Positions 1-10,058 of a stretch of DNA of 27,445 nucleotides are shown piece by piece (the stretch's first letter is position 1; the number at the start of each line of letters is the position of its first letter). The translations under genes and the position numbers were made by a program. A model generated the notes under the pieces. It ran no database searches, was not told where the DNA came from, and saw only the letters and a list, made by a program, of their open reading frames with translations. This DNA comes from Collodictyon triciliatum (lineage: Eukaryota; CRuMs). The stretch is taken from contig JBHJMP010000790.1 in NCBI GenBank assembly GCA_043381765.1, forward strand, positions 1-27,445. The letters run 5' to 3'.

Positions 1-30
1 AAAAAAAAAGAAATAAACAAAAAAAAAAAA

Positions 31-70
<40 letters not shown>

Positions 71-400
71 GGGCGAGCAGATCCCCAGATCGATCAGAGT
101 GAAAAGAAGCAAAAAGTGTTCCGAGTATAAGATGTATATGCGTCTCATTTAGATCGTGGGAGTTTTCTGTTTTACTTGGGGATTTTTGGGCGTATGCGCA
201 TTGCTGTATTCTGTGTCCTTTGGTCTTTGGTTTTTTAATCTGGATTTGATAAATCAAAGAGTACCCTTCGCATTACAGGGCACTTTTACCTTTCCTTTCT
301 ATCTCAGCTGTTCTTTCCTATAAGCTGCTGACCAGAATACTTGGAGCTGTGGCTTTGGTTCCGTCGAATACCCTTTTTTTTTTTTTATTCATTTATTTAT
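1..400. other. A-rich window start and region 3' of YIPF6; no gene seen
   Basis: Bases 1-66 are almost pure A. The rest of this 400-base stretch is T-rich and lies downstream of the YIPF6 stop codon on the minus strand, so part of it is probably 3' untranslated sequence. I see no reading frame with family similarity and no RNA gene. Confidence 0.5.
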
Positions 401-1635
401 TTATTGGATCAAAATCATCCAGCTGATGGAGAGGTAAAACAAAAAGACAGGATAAACACAAAGTGCCTTCCGCTTTTCATGAACAACTGGCGCGATAAAG
501 CCGACCGAAGCTATACATTTTTTTTATGGGAATAAAAATCAAGGTTTGGGCGAGTGAAGATAACCATGTAACTATATTGAATCATTTTGGAAAACGGTAC
601 ATCACTTAGCAACAACAATAACAATGAATAATGAATCAACCATAAGTGCCCCATGCAAATCCCAACAGAACCACACTAAGGCGCCATAGAAACGCGTTCC
701 AGACCAAGCACAGAACCGCAGATATAGTTAACGGGAAAATGCAATAACCAATGACACATACGCTCTGAAAGAAAGACCTATGAAAGAGAACATTTATCAG
801 TAAATCGCACATTGATACATCCATGTTACTAATAACGAGCAAACATATATCCTTCAATTCTAAATAGATTTGATTAAATGCATATTCTGCATGATTTTAT
901 GTAAATTATACTCAAGAAAACCACCATGAAAAATAACATATTCACGGACCAGGGCTGATGGACTTACAATTTTCCACCAAGCAGGAGTGCATTTACAGTA
1001 ACAACAGCAGCACCGAACCAGACAATAACAAAAATGGTCGAGAAAACAAGGACGGCCTGATCATCATCAGGTGCACTCCACGAAAGAATACTGCGTGAGA
1101 GTAACTGGTGAATCCGCTAGGAAAAAAACGCAATAAATCTTCAAGTTCATGCTGTGTATCGTCCAACTTACGCCGCCAGAAGTAAACACAGAAAAAGTGG
1201 TCCCCATAGGTCCCCTTAAATGTGAATAATAATACCTCAAAGTTACGAAGTATAAAGGGGCTGAAAAGTAATATAACAGAGTACAATTGTTTTTTTTCCT
1301 TTATTCGACTCAAGGAAAGGAAGAGTACATTTGTTTTTTTTGTTTTTTGTTTTTTGTTTTTTGTTTTTTGTTTTTTGTTTTTTGTTTTTTGTTTTTTGTT
1401 TTTTAAAAAAAAACAAGAAACAAGAACAGTATATGAAAAATTAAAGCTTAGGGGAACTCCTTTAAAAACAAAGGATTTTTGAGTGGTCAGCAGGAAAGAG
1501 TCCCATCACAATACCTCCTTTATAAAGAAAAAAAAGGGTTGATACACTTACAATCTCGCAGGGCTTTAACTCTGTCTGAGCCCGGGATCAAAACGTGTCT
1601 GAGTTTTGTTCCTACGGCGCTTATGTCTCTCCACT

Positions 1636-1667
<32 letters not shown>

Positions 1668-1814
1668 AAAAATATGCAAAAGTAACAAGAGAACTGAGTG
1701 ATACGGCCCTCATACACGTCAGCAAGCGTTCACCAGGCCAGAGTCTGTGGTACAAGGAACTCTTACCAAGGTTGTGGATATTGGCTCGTCTAAAGTGCTC
1801 ATCTGTCCATCCAT
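401..1814 (-). CDS. YIPF6: YIPF6-like Yip1-domain membrane protein, 6 exons
   Basis: Yip1-family multi-pass protein of Golgi/ER membranes, implicated in vesicle traffic and Rab interaction. Exons in order of transcription: 1814-1767, 1633-1552, 1214-1172, 1090-968, 777-641, 510-401. All phases join and give about 180 residues. Seen: an N-terminal STLDEPI motif, then AVGTKLRHVLIPG, DLWGPLFLCLLLA (first membrane helix), VFVIVWFGAAVVTVNALLLG with an intact GGK-type turn, SFFQSVCVIGYC, and the C-terminal YPVFLFYLSISWMILIQ. These follow the YIPF6 order closely. The protein is shorter than animal YIPF6 (about 236 aa) because the acidic N-terminal tail is missing or lies in an unseen exon; the in-frame stop upstream of M1 supports the start chosen. 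The gene diverges from the chaperonin-like gene. Intron 2 (1215-1551) carries a micro-insertion and a TTTTTTG array. Membership is known from sequence pattern; function is inferred from the family. Confidence 0.93.
1278..1341 (-). mobile_element. Truncated poly(A) insertion, copy 1 (YIPF6 intron 2)
   Basis: Direct repeats of 20 bp with one mismatch (1278-1297 and 1322-1341) flank a 24-nt insert at 1298-1321. Read on the minus strand, the insert ends in TTGAGTCGAATAAAGG followed by an A run. The A run merges with the repeat, so the exact edge of the target duplication is uncertain. It lies in the same sense as the host gene. Confidence 0.7.
1333..1403. repeat. TTTTTTG heptamer array, about 9 copies
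   Basis: A near-perfect tandem 7-mer in intron 2 of YIPF6. It starts inside the right-hand direct repeat of insertion copy 1 and ends in an A run. Confidence 0.9.
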
Positions 1815-2381
1815 AGCTGCGTGAAAGGACCGTCCTCTTGTTCTGAAGGAGATATCTTGCGGAGAAGCTTGCGTCTATCAGGTTGCGTTGCAATCTTCAG
1901 GTTTGTGGGCGGAGAAGCGTATTTCTTTGAGCGATCGGCACTTGATTACGAAGTGTTGCCGGGTGTGCGGCGTTGGAAACGAAGAGAACTTCGATTGTGG
2001 ATCAGAGACAAAGTCCTGCTCCATTCAGTCAAACCATGACAATTTTGGATTCCATAATTAAATATCCATATATTACTTTCATTCGACGAATATATATTGT
2101 TTATTGGAGTGGGTTCTTACCTGGGATTCATACCTTTTATGGATTCATGGCTCTTTTTGTTTTCTTTTTTTTCTTTTTGCTCTTTTATTCTTGATTTTTT
2201 TTCAGAATTATTCATTTTATCTCCATTCTGCCTTTTCTTTAATCCTATTTCATGGCGTTTTCTTGATTTTTTTTTATCGATTTTCTATCATGCGAGGTAG
2301 TTTTTTTTCATCATCGCTGTTGTTTTTTTCAAGTAAAAATAACAGAAAAGAATAAATATAAACAGTGGAAGAACGGCCCTA
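1815..2381. promoter_or_regulatory. Shared divergent promoter interval, YIPF6 / chaperonin-like gene
   Basis: Only 567 bp separate the two start codons of oppositely directed genes, so both promoters and 5' leaders must lie here. The right half is strongly T-rich on the plus strand. I see no unambiguous TATA box or other named element. Confidence 0.6.
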
Positions 2382-5300
2382 ATGGATTCGCACGCTTTCT
2401 TGAACTCCAAAGTCAGTGAGGGAAAGAAGCTACAAGATGAATGTCGTGTTGCGGTGAATAAGATAAGTGAGTTGGTGAAAACTGTCTTTGGTGCTATGGG
2501 ACGAGAGGTTGCCGTCCTGGATTCGGCTGGGCAGGTCTTCTTCTTCTTCTTCTTCTTCTTCTTCTTCTTCTTCTTCTTCTTCTTCTTCTTCTTCTTCTTC
2601 TTCTTCTTCTTCTTCTTCTTCTTCTTCTTCTTNNNNNNNNNNNNNNNNNNNNNNNNNNNNNNNNNNNNNNNNNNNNNNNNNNNNNNNNNNNNNNNNNNNN
2701 NNNNNNNNNNNNNNNNNNNNNNNNNNNNNNNNTTCTTCTTCTTCTTCTTCTTCTTCTTCTTCTTCTTCTTCTTCTTCTTCTTCTTCTTCTTCTTCTTCTT
2801 CTTCTTTTATTTTCTTTTTTCTTTTTTCTTTTTCTTATATCTTATTTGTTCTTCGTACATCACTTGTAAGTAGATTTTTGTTTTCCAAATTAAACACACA
2901 TACGAATAGATCCGATAAATCACCATCTTTTCATGCAAGTCAGATGGTCGCAACCAGCGACTCTTCATACCTACTGGAAGTACTGTCAGAGAAGATTCAA
3001 AATCCTGCTGCGAGATTGCTTGTTGATGGAGCTTATTCACAGGTTATCTGGGGTTCCTGTTCGACTTTAATCATAATCATTCATTCAAATATTATTCATA
3101 GCATGTCTAACATAGGTATTCATAAGGTGTCCAAAGTCGGTGATGGCGCAGCAACATATATGTTATTGGTGCAATCGTTCCTCCTTCATGCAGATTATCT
3201 TCTAAATCAATCCGTCCCATTAAACAGAATACTGCAAGTAAACGCCTCAAAAAATTTAATATATCAAGCGTGTGTCGAAGAAATGTGCATATTCTGTAAT
3301 ATAAAAGCGGATTCTCTTTTCATTTTGTTTCCCTCTTGAAACTATAAGTTATGGGGAGACATTGTAGGCGACTGTATGAAGCATCTAAACTCTATGTCTG
3401 TCCTACTCGATGGTAATGCATTAGTGTCCCATGCTGGAAACTTAGTCAGGGGGGTTTTGTCTAAGGTTTTTTTTAAAAGTTCACATATTTCATTGGAGTG
3501 CAAAGAATAAATCACCATTGGTTTGGTCACTGTAGCTGAGTATAACTGTTGTTATTAGGCTGTAGGATGCACTGAGGATATAACTAAGACTTACCAGGAG
3601 GTCATAAAAGCCTATATTGATAGTAATCAAAAAGGATGTAAATCTTCCTGCAGGTATGTTTTTTTCTACCATTTCAACATATCTACTCTAACAGTATTGC
3701 GTTAAAATTTAAATATGGCTTTCATTTATGGGTTTCAATCATAGTCATTGCTTTTATTTTGATGATAGTTCTTTTTTTGTCGAGCAAGGCGTACAAATAT
3801 TACAAGTTAAGATTAGCCACATCCATAAGCTTGTCTACGAGAGGGCATTTTATATTCCATCCAAGGTATGCTTGAAATTGGACCCCTCTCAGTCCAATTA
3901 TATCTCTTGTGTTGGGCTGCATGAGTGCAATCATGCAACATAATTTACCGCATATTTGATTAATAGGTGTTTCTGATAAATTAATGAAAATTTGCTTTTT
4001 TTTTAAAAAAAAAATGTATATATTAGCAGATGAACAAGCCCTTTCATATTTCAAAAGGACGCTTAGTGTTGTGCTGTTTTGATTTCAAAAACATACACGG
4101 AACAGGATTGGTCTCGAATATATCTCCGACAGGTATTTTTTTTCCTGCTATCGGTAACAAATGTTGATGTGGTTGAAGAGCGCATGAAAGTGTAACATAA
4201 ATCCACAGTGGCACCTGCAGAGATGAGCAAGCTCGTTGAAACTTTGATTCGATTCGATGTGCGATTACTCATTAACCAAGCCCCAATGTCAGACGAGCAA
4301 TTAAGGTTTGGAATCCGCCAATTTTCCACCTCGCCTCGCCGCGAATACGAATTGCATTTCCTAGTTGACAAATGCATATATGTCTAGCTCTTTTTGCATC
4401 CTTTTCTATTTTGGCATTCCTTTATATTCATATGACATAGCCTTCTCCCATCGCACCTCATTTGCTTGCACAGTATGGATAGCCATTTAATCCGTAGAAT
4501 CAGTGACCTTCTTCGTATGCCGATTGTATATGATTTAACTATGATAAGTGAAGAAAAGGTATCACAAATCACACTATTTGAATTTGCATTTATTATTGCA
4601 TCAAATTTAAGTGGGTTTGTATAATTTGATGAACTATATGCGGATATGGGGCAAAGGCAAAGCAGGTATCTGATATGGAATCCATCTGTCTTGGAGATGT
4701 TCATTACCTAAAAGTTTGCTTTAAGATATTTTTATTATTATGTATTATGTTAAAGGCGAGCTTAGCATCTTTTCCTCACAAAATATGAACATAATAGATA
4801 TCTGGAGTCGATGAGGTGTTTTTAGGGACAATTACTGTATATGAGCCTATCCAGGTGTGTATTGAAAGGACAGAGCTTTATTCTGACCTGACAAAACTAG
4901 ATTTATGCTTTCCTGACATCATTTATATATTAATATATAAATGATGTCATTTCCCAAGCATCCTCGTATTCAGATATTTTTGATATTTGAAATTATACTC
5001 AGACGAAATTGGACGAAATAACTCGGGCTGTGCGACGTTCAATCAAGTTAATTTCACTGTCGATTGGAAACCCACATTTCATAGGGTGGGTTAATATACA
5101 AACGGTTGGATATGTGTACAAAGTAAAGAGTTCATTATATAAAAACGCACTGAGGAAGATTTTTTCGTTTATTTACATATTATAGCGGTGGATTTTCTGG
5201 TCTTCTCAGTTTATCTTGTATCTTGGGTAAACAGCCCCAGAATCAACGTGTTGGTCGCTACCCCGAACTCACAACGATGTTTTCTAAAGCGCTTGAATAT

Positions 5301-6007
5301 CCCATCAGAGTACTACTTCAAAGCCGTCTGTATACGCATATATCCCTCTTATTTTTTTGTATATACATTTTATTATTATGAAATTAAATTATGTTAAATG
5401 GTACCTTTATTGGTTTTAATTAATGTACATGAAGGAGGTATTGATGCTGATTGTTGGATTCGAGAGTTTCAGGAACTGGCAAAACGACAAGCAGGTGTCT
5501 TTTTAAAAATTTTATTTAACTGCTTTTCGTTCATTTGATTTATTCTGTAAGTTTTTTTCCTTTTGCCCGTGGTACATATTTATATACTTGCCTCTTACAA
5601 TTTCCTCGACCCCTCACTGTCAAAGATTCACCATTTCATGGTATTTACGGACTTGGATGCAAAAACTTGCCTGCTAATATGTTTGAGGGCTGCGCAGTAG
5701 TTGAATCCGTAGAAATATCAAAGAATGTAAGGCATCTTCTCTTTGCACTGATACACACTAGAAATCTGCCACAGTGCAACGTTGTATCAGCAATGACTTC
5801 AAAAGAAAAAAAAAGAAATCATGTGCATCATAACAAACGTTGGTGATAAACGTCCTTCATATTCTCTTCCGTCTTTAACGTGCCGCACAATACCTACCAC
5901 AGGCTCTGCATAGCGCATTCGAAACAGCGTCAGAGATATTGCGCATGGGCAGCTACATTTGCCATCCTAGACGATTAAGAGCTATCGAGCGCGGTCTCAT
6001 TGAATGA
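2382..6007 (+). CDS. Divergent CCT-like chaperonin, probably BBS6/MKKS type, 15 exons
   Basis: Group II chaperonin fold. Exons: 2382-2534, 2944-3042, 3127-3237, 3349-3465, 3559-3653, 3769-3865, 4030-4132, 4209-4305, 4474-4558, 4798-4854, 5003-5085, 5186-5325, 5435-5494, 5626-5726, 5903-6007. They give exactly 501 codons, a little shorter than a CCT subunit (about 540 aa). Landmarks: HPAAK-like NPAARLLV, VGDGAATYML (residues 88-97), a GGG at about 366-368, QSRGIDADCW, ANMFEGC and C-terminal ALHSAFETASEIL. ATP-site motifs are decayed: GPxGxxK reads GAMGREV, NDGATIL reads TSDSSYLL, and the RGG stretch is replaced by VYEPIQ. The TSxSSxLL motif, LSIGNPHFIGGG and the ETAxxIL...SYI tail resemble BBS6/MKKS, a BBSome-assembly chaperonin that does not need ATP hydrolysis in the way CCT does. 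A divergent CCT7 (eta) is the main alternative. Family call is firm; subfamily is inferred. Confidence 0.85.
2538..2807. repeat. TTC/GAA trinucleotide array interrupted by a gap
   Basis: About 32 TTC units precede, and about 25 follow, a run of exactly 100 Ns (2633-2732), which looks like a gap of set size, so the true length is unknown. The array sits at the start of intron 1 of the chaperonin-like gene; the transcript carries UUC. Confidence 0.95.
2633..2732. other. Assembly gap (100 N) inside the TTC array
   Basis: Exactly 100 unknown bases flanked on both sides by the same trinucleotide repeat, as expected where an assembler could not span a repeat. Confidence 0.98.
4914..4949. repeat. 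Perfect 36-bp palindrome
   Basis: TGACATCATTTATATATT is followed immediately by its exact reverse complement, with no spacer. It lies in the intron between exons 10 and 11 of the chaperonin-like gene (4855-5002) and could extrude as an 18-bp-stem cruciform or form a hairpin in the pre-mRNA. Confidence 0.95.
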
Positions 6008-6049
6008 TTTGAAGCACACATTGCTTTATTCGATTGCCTGTTGAATATA

Positions 6050-6105
<56 letters not shown>

Positions 6106-6385
6106 AAATGTAGTAGGTCTGCCACAAAGCATGTGATGTCCTTTAAATTTCCATCACATTTGTCCCAGAGATTAAACAGAAAAATAATTGGCACCTCCGT
6201 TATTTTCCGAATTGTTGTTGGTGGATCATGTAAATATATAAATCGGTTGTCTTTGATTATGATTATTATTATTTTTAAGCTAAACATCTACTGGGATATT
6301 TCTTTGACCGGAGTAGATGAAATGGACAAATAATCCCAAAGAAAACTTGTATGTATATCAGTGTGTTGGCTTTCTCCGAGAATCG
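6008..6385. other. Convergent 3' interval with a GAAA array
   Basis: 378 bp between the stop codons of two convergent genes. It holds about 15 tandem GAAA units (about 6049-6107). A GCTTTATTCGATT stretch at about 6023-6035 resembles the insertion core but has no tail or flanking duplication. No gene is seen. Confidence 0.7.
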
Positions 6386-9300
6386 TCACGCTTTTGCGGG
6401 CGGAGGTTGTGGCACAGGTTCTTCAACTTCGTCCTCACTATCCGTTTCGTCCTCATCTCCTTCGACATCCTGGGGTAACAGTAGAATATTTAGCTTTGAC
6501 TTTATCACTTTCATTTCTTTCATTCATAAAATCGAATCGATATATTTTGGGGCAGGTTTCATCAGCGATCAATTATATAGAAGAACTAGGATAAAAAAAA
6601 ACCTCCAAGACATCAAGCACAAAGCGTCGAACAATCTTCTTTTGCTTCGGGTATAATGCTTGCTGATGTAGGAGATAGTTGTGTGAGTATGTATGAGGCA
6701 TACAAACACAATCCAAATTAATTTGGTTAATTGTATTATCTTATTTTTCAAAAAAATTGAATATATCGATATATATATATATATTCAAATTGGGGAAAGA
6801 TTAATAAAAAAAAAAAAATACCATGATGCCCAGACCCAAAGAAACAATACCACCAAGTGCGGCAATGATTTCCTAGTTTTGAGTCATAACAAGTGTTTTA
6901 ATAACACAACCCAGACATTTATGCTGAATATGACATAGAAATTGGGGCTCAAGAATAATATGCATACAAGGGGGCCATAAGGATAGTATTCTTGCGTGCT
7001 CGTTACTTGCATAGATGAATACTAGAGTATGTTGTTTGGTAAGAAATGGCGAGACTTTTTCAAATGTGAATATGAATTGTGTGATATGGTCTCCAATCTT
7101 GGGAATGTGTCATGTTGATGTGGTATATTACGCGAAGGTTGAGCGCGAAAACACTGTAGTTCGATCTCATTTCTTCTGGGACACCAACAACATCACGGGC
7201 AAGATATTCGGCAAATGGATCCCTGTTTTATCAGTTGTCTTCAATAACTTTTCCATTTACGTATTAACGCAAAAGTGGACAGATAGATTCATCATATTTA
7301 GGGTCTGTGGGACAAAAATTGAAAAATATGACACGAGCTTGTGTCATTGTGGCATCCAAAGAAAATATGAGGACTTATGAGGTGAAGTGTTCTAATATTG
7401 TATATGAGCAGGTTTTTATAAGAGTTGTTCTCTTGGTGGGTGATTATTGTTTTATCTCGTTTTTCGTTTTGTTTATCTTTTTATGTGTGCAGTTATGTGC
7501 TCTTTACATAGCAACTCCTTCTCAGTGGTGTCGAATTCATTTCAAAGAAAAAAATAGAATCATACGAAAGTTTGAGAGACACGAGTCCAGGAGAATAGAA
7601 TGTCCATTTCTCCTTTTTGTCGATGGATATATGCTTCCTCAAAAGGATATTCACCTGGTTCGAAAAAAATAATTATAATAAAAATTCGTCAGGCACTGAG
7701 TCATTAAGAAGTATCCTCAAGACTCCGTGTATGGCATAACCTCGCTACACTTTGAATCTAATAAAGGAAGGGAAAAAAAGAAGAAATATCCTCAAGACTC
7801 CGTGTATACATATTACAAGAGCAAGAGGTAGAATATCAGGAATTAGAAAACTTACCATAGACACAGAGTTCATTCGGATATATCCATTGCGCGGGAATTC
7901 AAAAGTAGAATTATAATCAGTCGATCGAACAAATGTGAATGGCACTCCATAATATGAGAACCCTTCGTTAGACGGATCGACTATCGAATAACAAGTACGA
8001 TTAATTTCCAAAGTACTCTTATCAGTCATATAATTGTAATCGCTCTACTTCATATCAACACACGAGTGCCATTTGCTACGAAATCAGAACGAAGACGGAT
8101 AGATGAAAAATGAATGACGAAATTGAAAGGACAAGCATGGGCTAGTAGAAAAATGAAATAAGTGATAAATAGCCCACCTAATGCGGCAAATACAATCGTT
8201 ATGCTGTCATGAGTATTGTTCAGGTAGAATGGAGTTCCCAAGGCTTTATTGGCGATATTAAATACATAGCACTCTTTTGTCGTGTCGTCTCCTGAAAAAT
8301 CCGGAACCTTCACATAGTCGCACAACTGGTCACGATTTGTAGCACACTTGGGTGTAAACCCAAAGCTTTCTGGGCTGGTAAGGTCTATGCCAATCTAATG
8401 AAATTCAAAAGTGATTACGATATTGTCACAAGGTAACACGATGACACAATAATAAATACCGTGGGAATATGAAATACTAGATATGAAAACCTGGTCGGGG
8501 CATATCCTAACTGATGGGGTTTCTAGTTTCTTCTCGAAGCTGATGAGAAACTTTCTGTATTAATTAGAAGAAAGTTGCCAGTTTAGTGCCGCATTCTCTG
8601 GTAAAGATACATGAGAAAACAATTTTTAATATATACATATATTAACCGCATCCCATGCTATCTAAATCTGAACAGTTTTTCCTTTCTTGTTAGATACTTT
8701 TTGCAAACCAATTCAAAACGAAAGGGATGAAAACTAAGGATGAATGAATGAATGAAGAAAGAACAATAGATTTACAAAACAATACAATCCAGACAGATAC
8801 GATAGTAGCCTTACCCGGGAGGATCTGCATACTGCGTTACGGCTGCAACAAGGACAAGCTGAACAAAGTAATACAACGTCACAGCCAAAACCCCGGCCAC
8901 GCACAAAAGAAAGACGCGTGTGCTTGTCCCTTCAATCAGCGGCAGCTCCACATTCTCCTTGATGGCCTCGATGACACGATGGATGAGTCCCACCTCGACA
9001 TATTCGTTTTGCTGCGGCGTCTCGCGGCCATTCGGGTCGGGCGACTTTCGTCCAAAGTCTAACGAGCTGCGCTGCTCCAAACTGCCGGCCCGCGAGCTTT
9101 GTTTGCTTTGGATACTGAGTCGCTTCACAGCTCGCAGCTGCTTCACTGTTTTTCGCCGCTTTTTCCTCTGGCCAGGTATTTCGGAGCTGGAGTTTTCAAT
9201 GAAGGAGCCTTCGCCTTTGTTCTCTGCAAACGAGTCGCTGATGAAGGAGGAGCTTTGCTCTGTATGGCTCTGCTCTCCTGCGCTGAAGTTTGGGAGGCTG

Positions 9301-9500
9301 GCCACAGGCTCGTTTTCCAATGACATCGTCATGACTCCCGTGGCTTCTTCAGGGGTTGGCGACTCCAGGCAGATATCAGAGTCCTTTTGCTTGGTCGGCG
9401 CTGAGACAACTTCTACTTGGCGCTCAAGCTCGAAATCCAAAAGCTGCTCAACAGCGTCGGAGTCAGCGGCCGGGCCGTCGGGAAGGGGCGCTACTTTCAT
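6386..9500 (-). CDS. Two-pass membrane protein with Cys-rich glycosylated ectodomain, 11 exons
   Basis: I do not recognise the family. Exons in order: 9500-8815, 8554-8491, 8394-8194, 8044-7856, 7654-7508, 7304-7261, 7222-7132, 7097-7023, 6872-6822, 6662-6603, 6469-6386; phases join, giving about 563 aa. Residues 1-190 are a Ser/Glu-rich cytosolic tail with a polybasic patch (GQRKKRRKTVKQLRAVKR, about 110-127). A first membrane helix spans about 195-222. The ectodomain (about 223-497) has seven cysteines, including three CY pairs (KECYVF, RTCYSI, RSCYTL), and six N-glycosylation sequons (NNT, NRT, NST twice, NLS, NYS). A second helix (EIIAALGGIVSLGLGIM) is followed at once by YPKQKK and an acidic tail ending PPPAKA. 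The topology resembles P2X-like or other trimeric two-helix channels, and YPKQK fits the YxxxK pattern found after the second P2X helix, but no ligand-site motif is seen. The weakest junction is the 34-nt intron 7098-7131. Confidence 0.85.
7708..7807 (+). mobile_element. Truncated poly(A) insertion, copy 2 (longest)
   Basis: Direct repeats of 25 bp with one mismatch (7708-7732 and 7783-7807) flank a 50-nt insert (7733-7782). The insert contains CCTCGCTACACTTTGAATC, then TAATAAAGG and an A-rich tail. It lies in intron 4 of the two-pass membrane gene, antisense to it, and shares about 30 nt with copy 3. Confidence 0.85.
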
Positions 9501-10058
9501 CGTGTACTGGGATGTGTGTTTCTATGATTGTAGTGATCGTAAGGGGCGTGCAGTGAGAGGGAATGGCCCAGTGTTGGCCTTTTCTTCTTTTCTTTTATTA
9601 TTCTTTTTTGAGGTCTTTTTCTTTTTCTTTTTCTGTTATCGTTTTCTTTTTCGAGGTCTTTTTCTTTTCTTTTCTTTTTCATTCTCTTTTCTTTTCTTTT
9701 CTTTTCTTTTCTTTTCTTTTCGAGGTTTGTTCGATTTTTATTTAGTTTTTTACTTTTTTTTGGTTTTTTTTATTTTTTCGACATATCTTTTTTTGCTTTT
9801 CTAGAAAATTATCATCTATATAGATGTTCGAGCACTAAGTTTGTCCTGATTTATGGCTTGATGTGGTGTTCTATCGACATGTTATTGATGGCCTCAATAC
9901 AAATATATATATATATATATTCAGAGCAAATGAAGTAGTGAGGAGCACAGGTTAAGGGAAGGACTAAAGAGTAGCACGCCTATTTCCCAAAACATTCCCA
10001 GACAGTCATTCTTTTGACAGAGCACTGTAACAAACACAATAGATTCCAGACAGGTTTT
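9501..10058. promoter_or_regulatory. T-rich upstream region of the two-pass membrane gene with CTTTT repeats
   Basis: Between the start of the membrane-protein gene (9500) and the stop of the next minus-strand gene (10059). Bases 9581-9790 are almost pure pyrimidine on the plus strand, with CTTTT pentamers at about 9664-9722 and a short AT repeat at about 9901-9920. It should contain the promoter of the 9500 gene; no specific element is recognised. Confidence 0.5.

Noticed and set aside
1278-1341. Introner (intron-creating transposon) explanation for the micro-insertions
   Set aside because: The inserts sit inside existing introns rather than forming them, lack GT/AG ends of their own, and carry an AATAAA plus A-tail.
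2488-2878. Long open frames of poly-Ser or poly-Phe across the TTC array
   Set aside because: They run through the microsatellite and the placeholder Ns; the flanking exons splice across this stretch in phase.
6020-6045. A possible fifth copy of the insertion core (CTTTATTCGATT)
   Set aside because: No T/A tail and no flanking direct repeat; the match is short.
7015-7672. Two overlapping plus-strand frames of about 120 codons
   Set aside because: They lie opposite exons 5-8 of the minus-strand membrane gene, whose splice sites and phases are consistent.
8920-9804. Long plus-strand frame opposite the membrane-protein first exon
   Set aside because: It is the antisense shadow of a GC-rich exon and then runs into the T-rich upstream tract.
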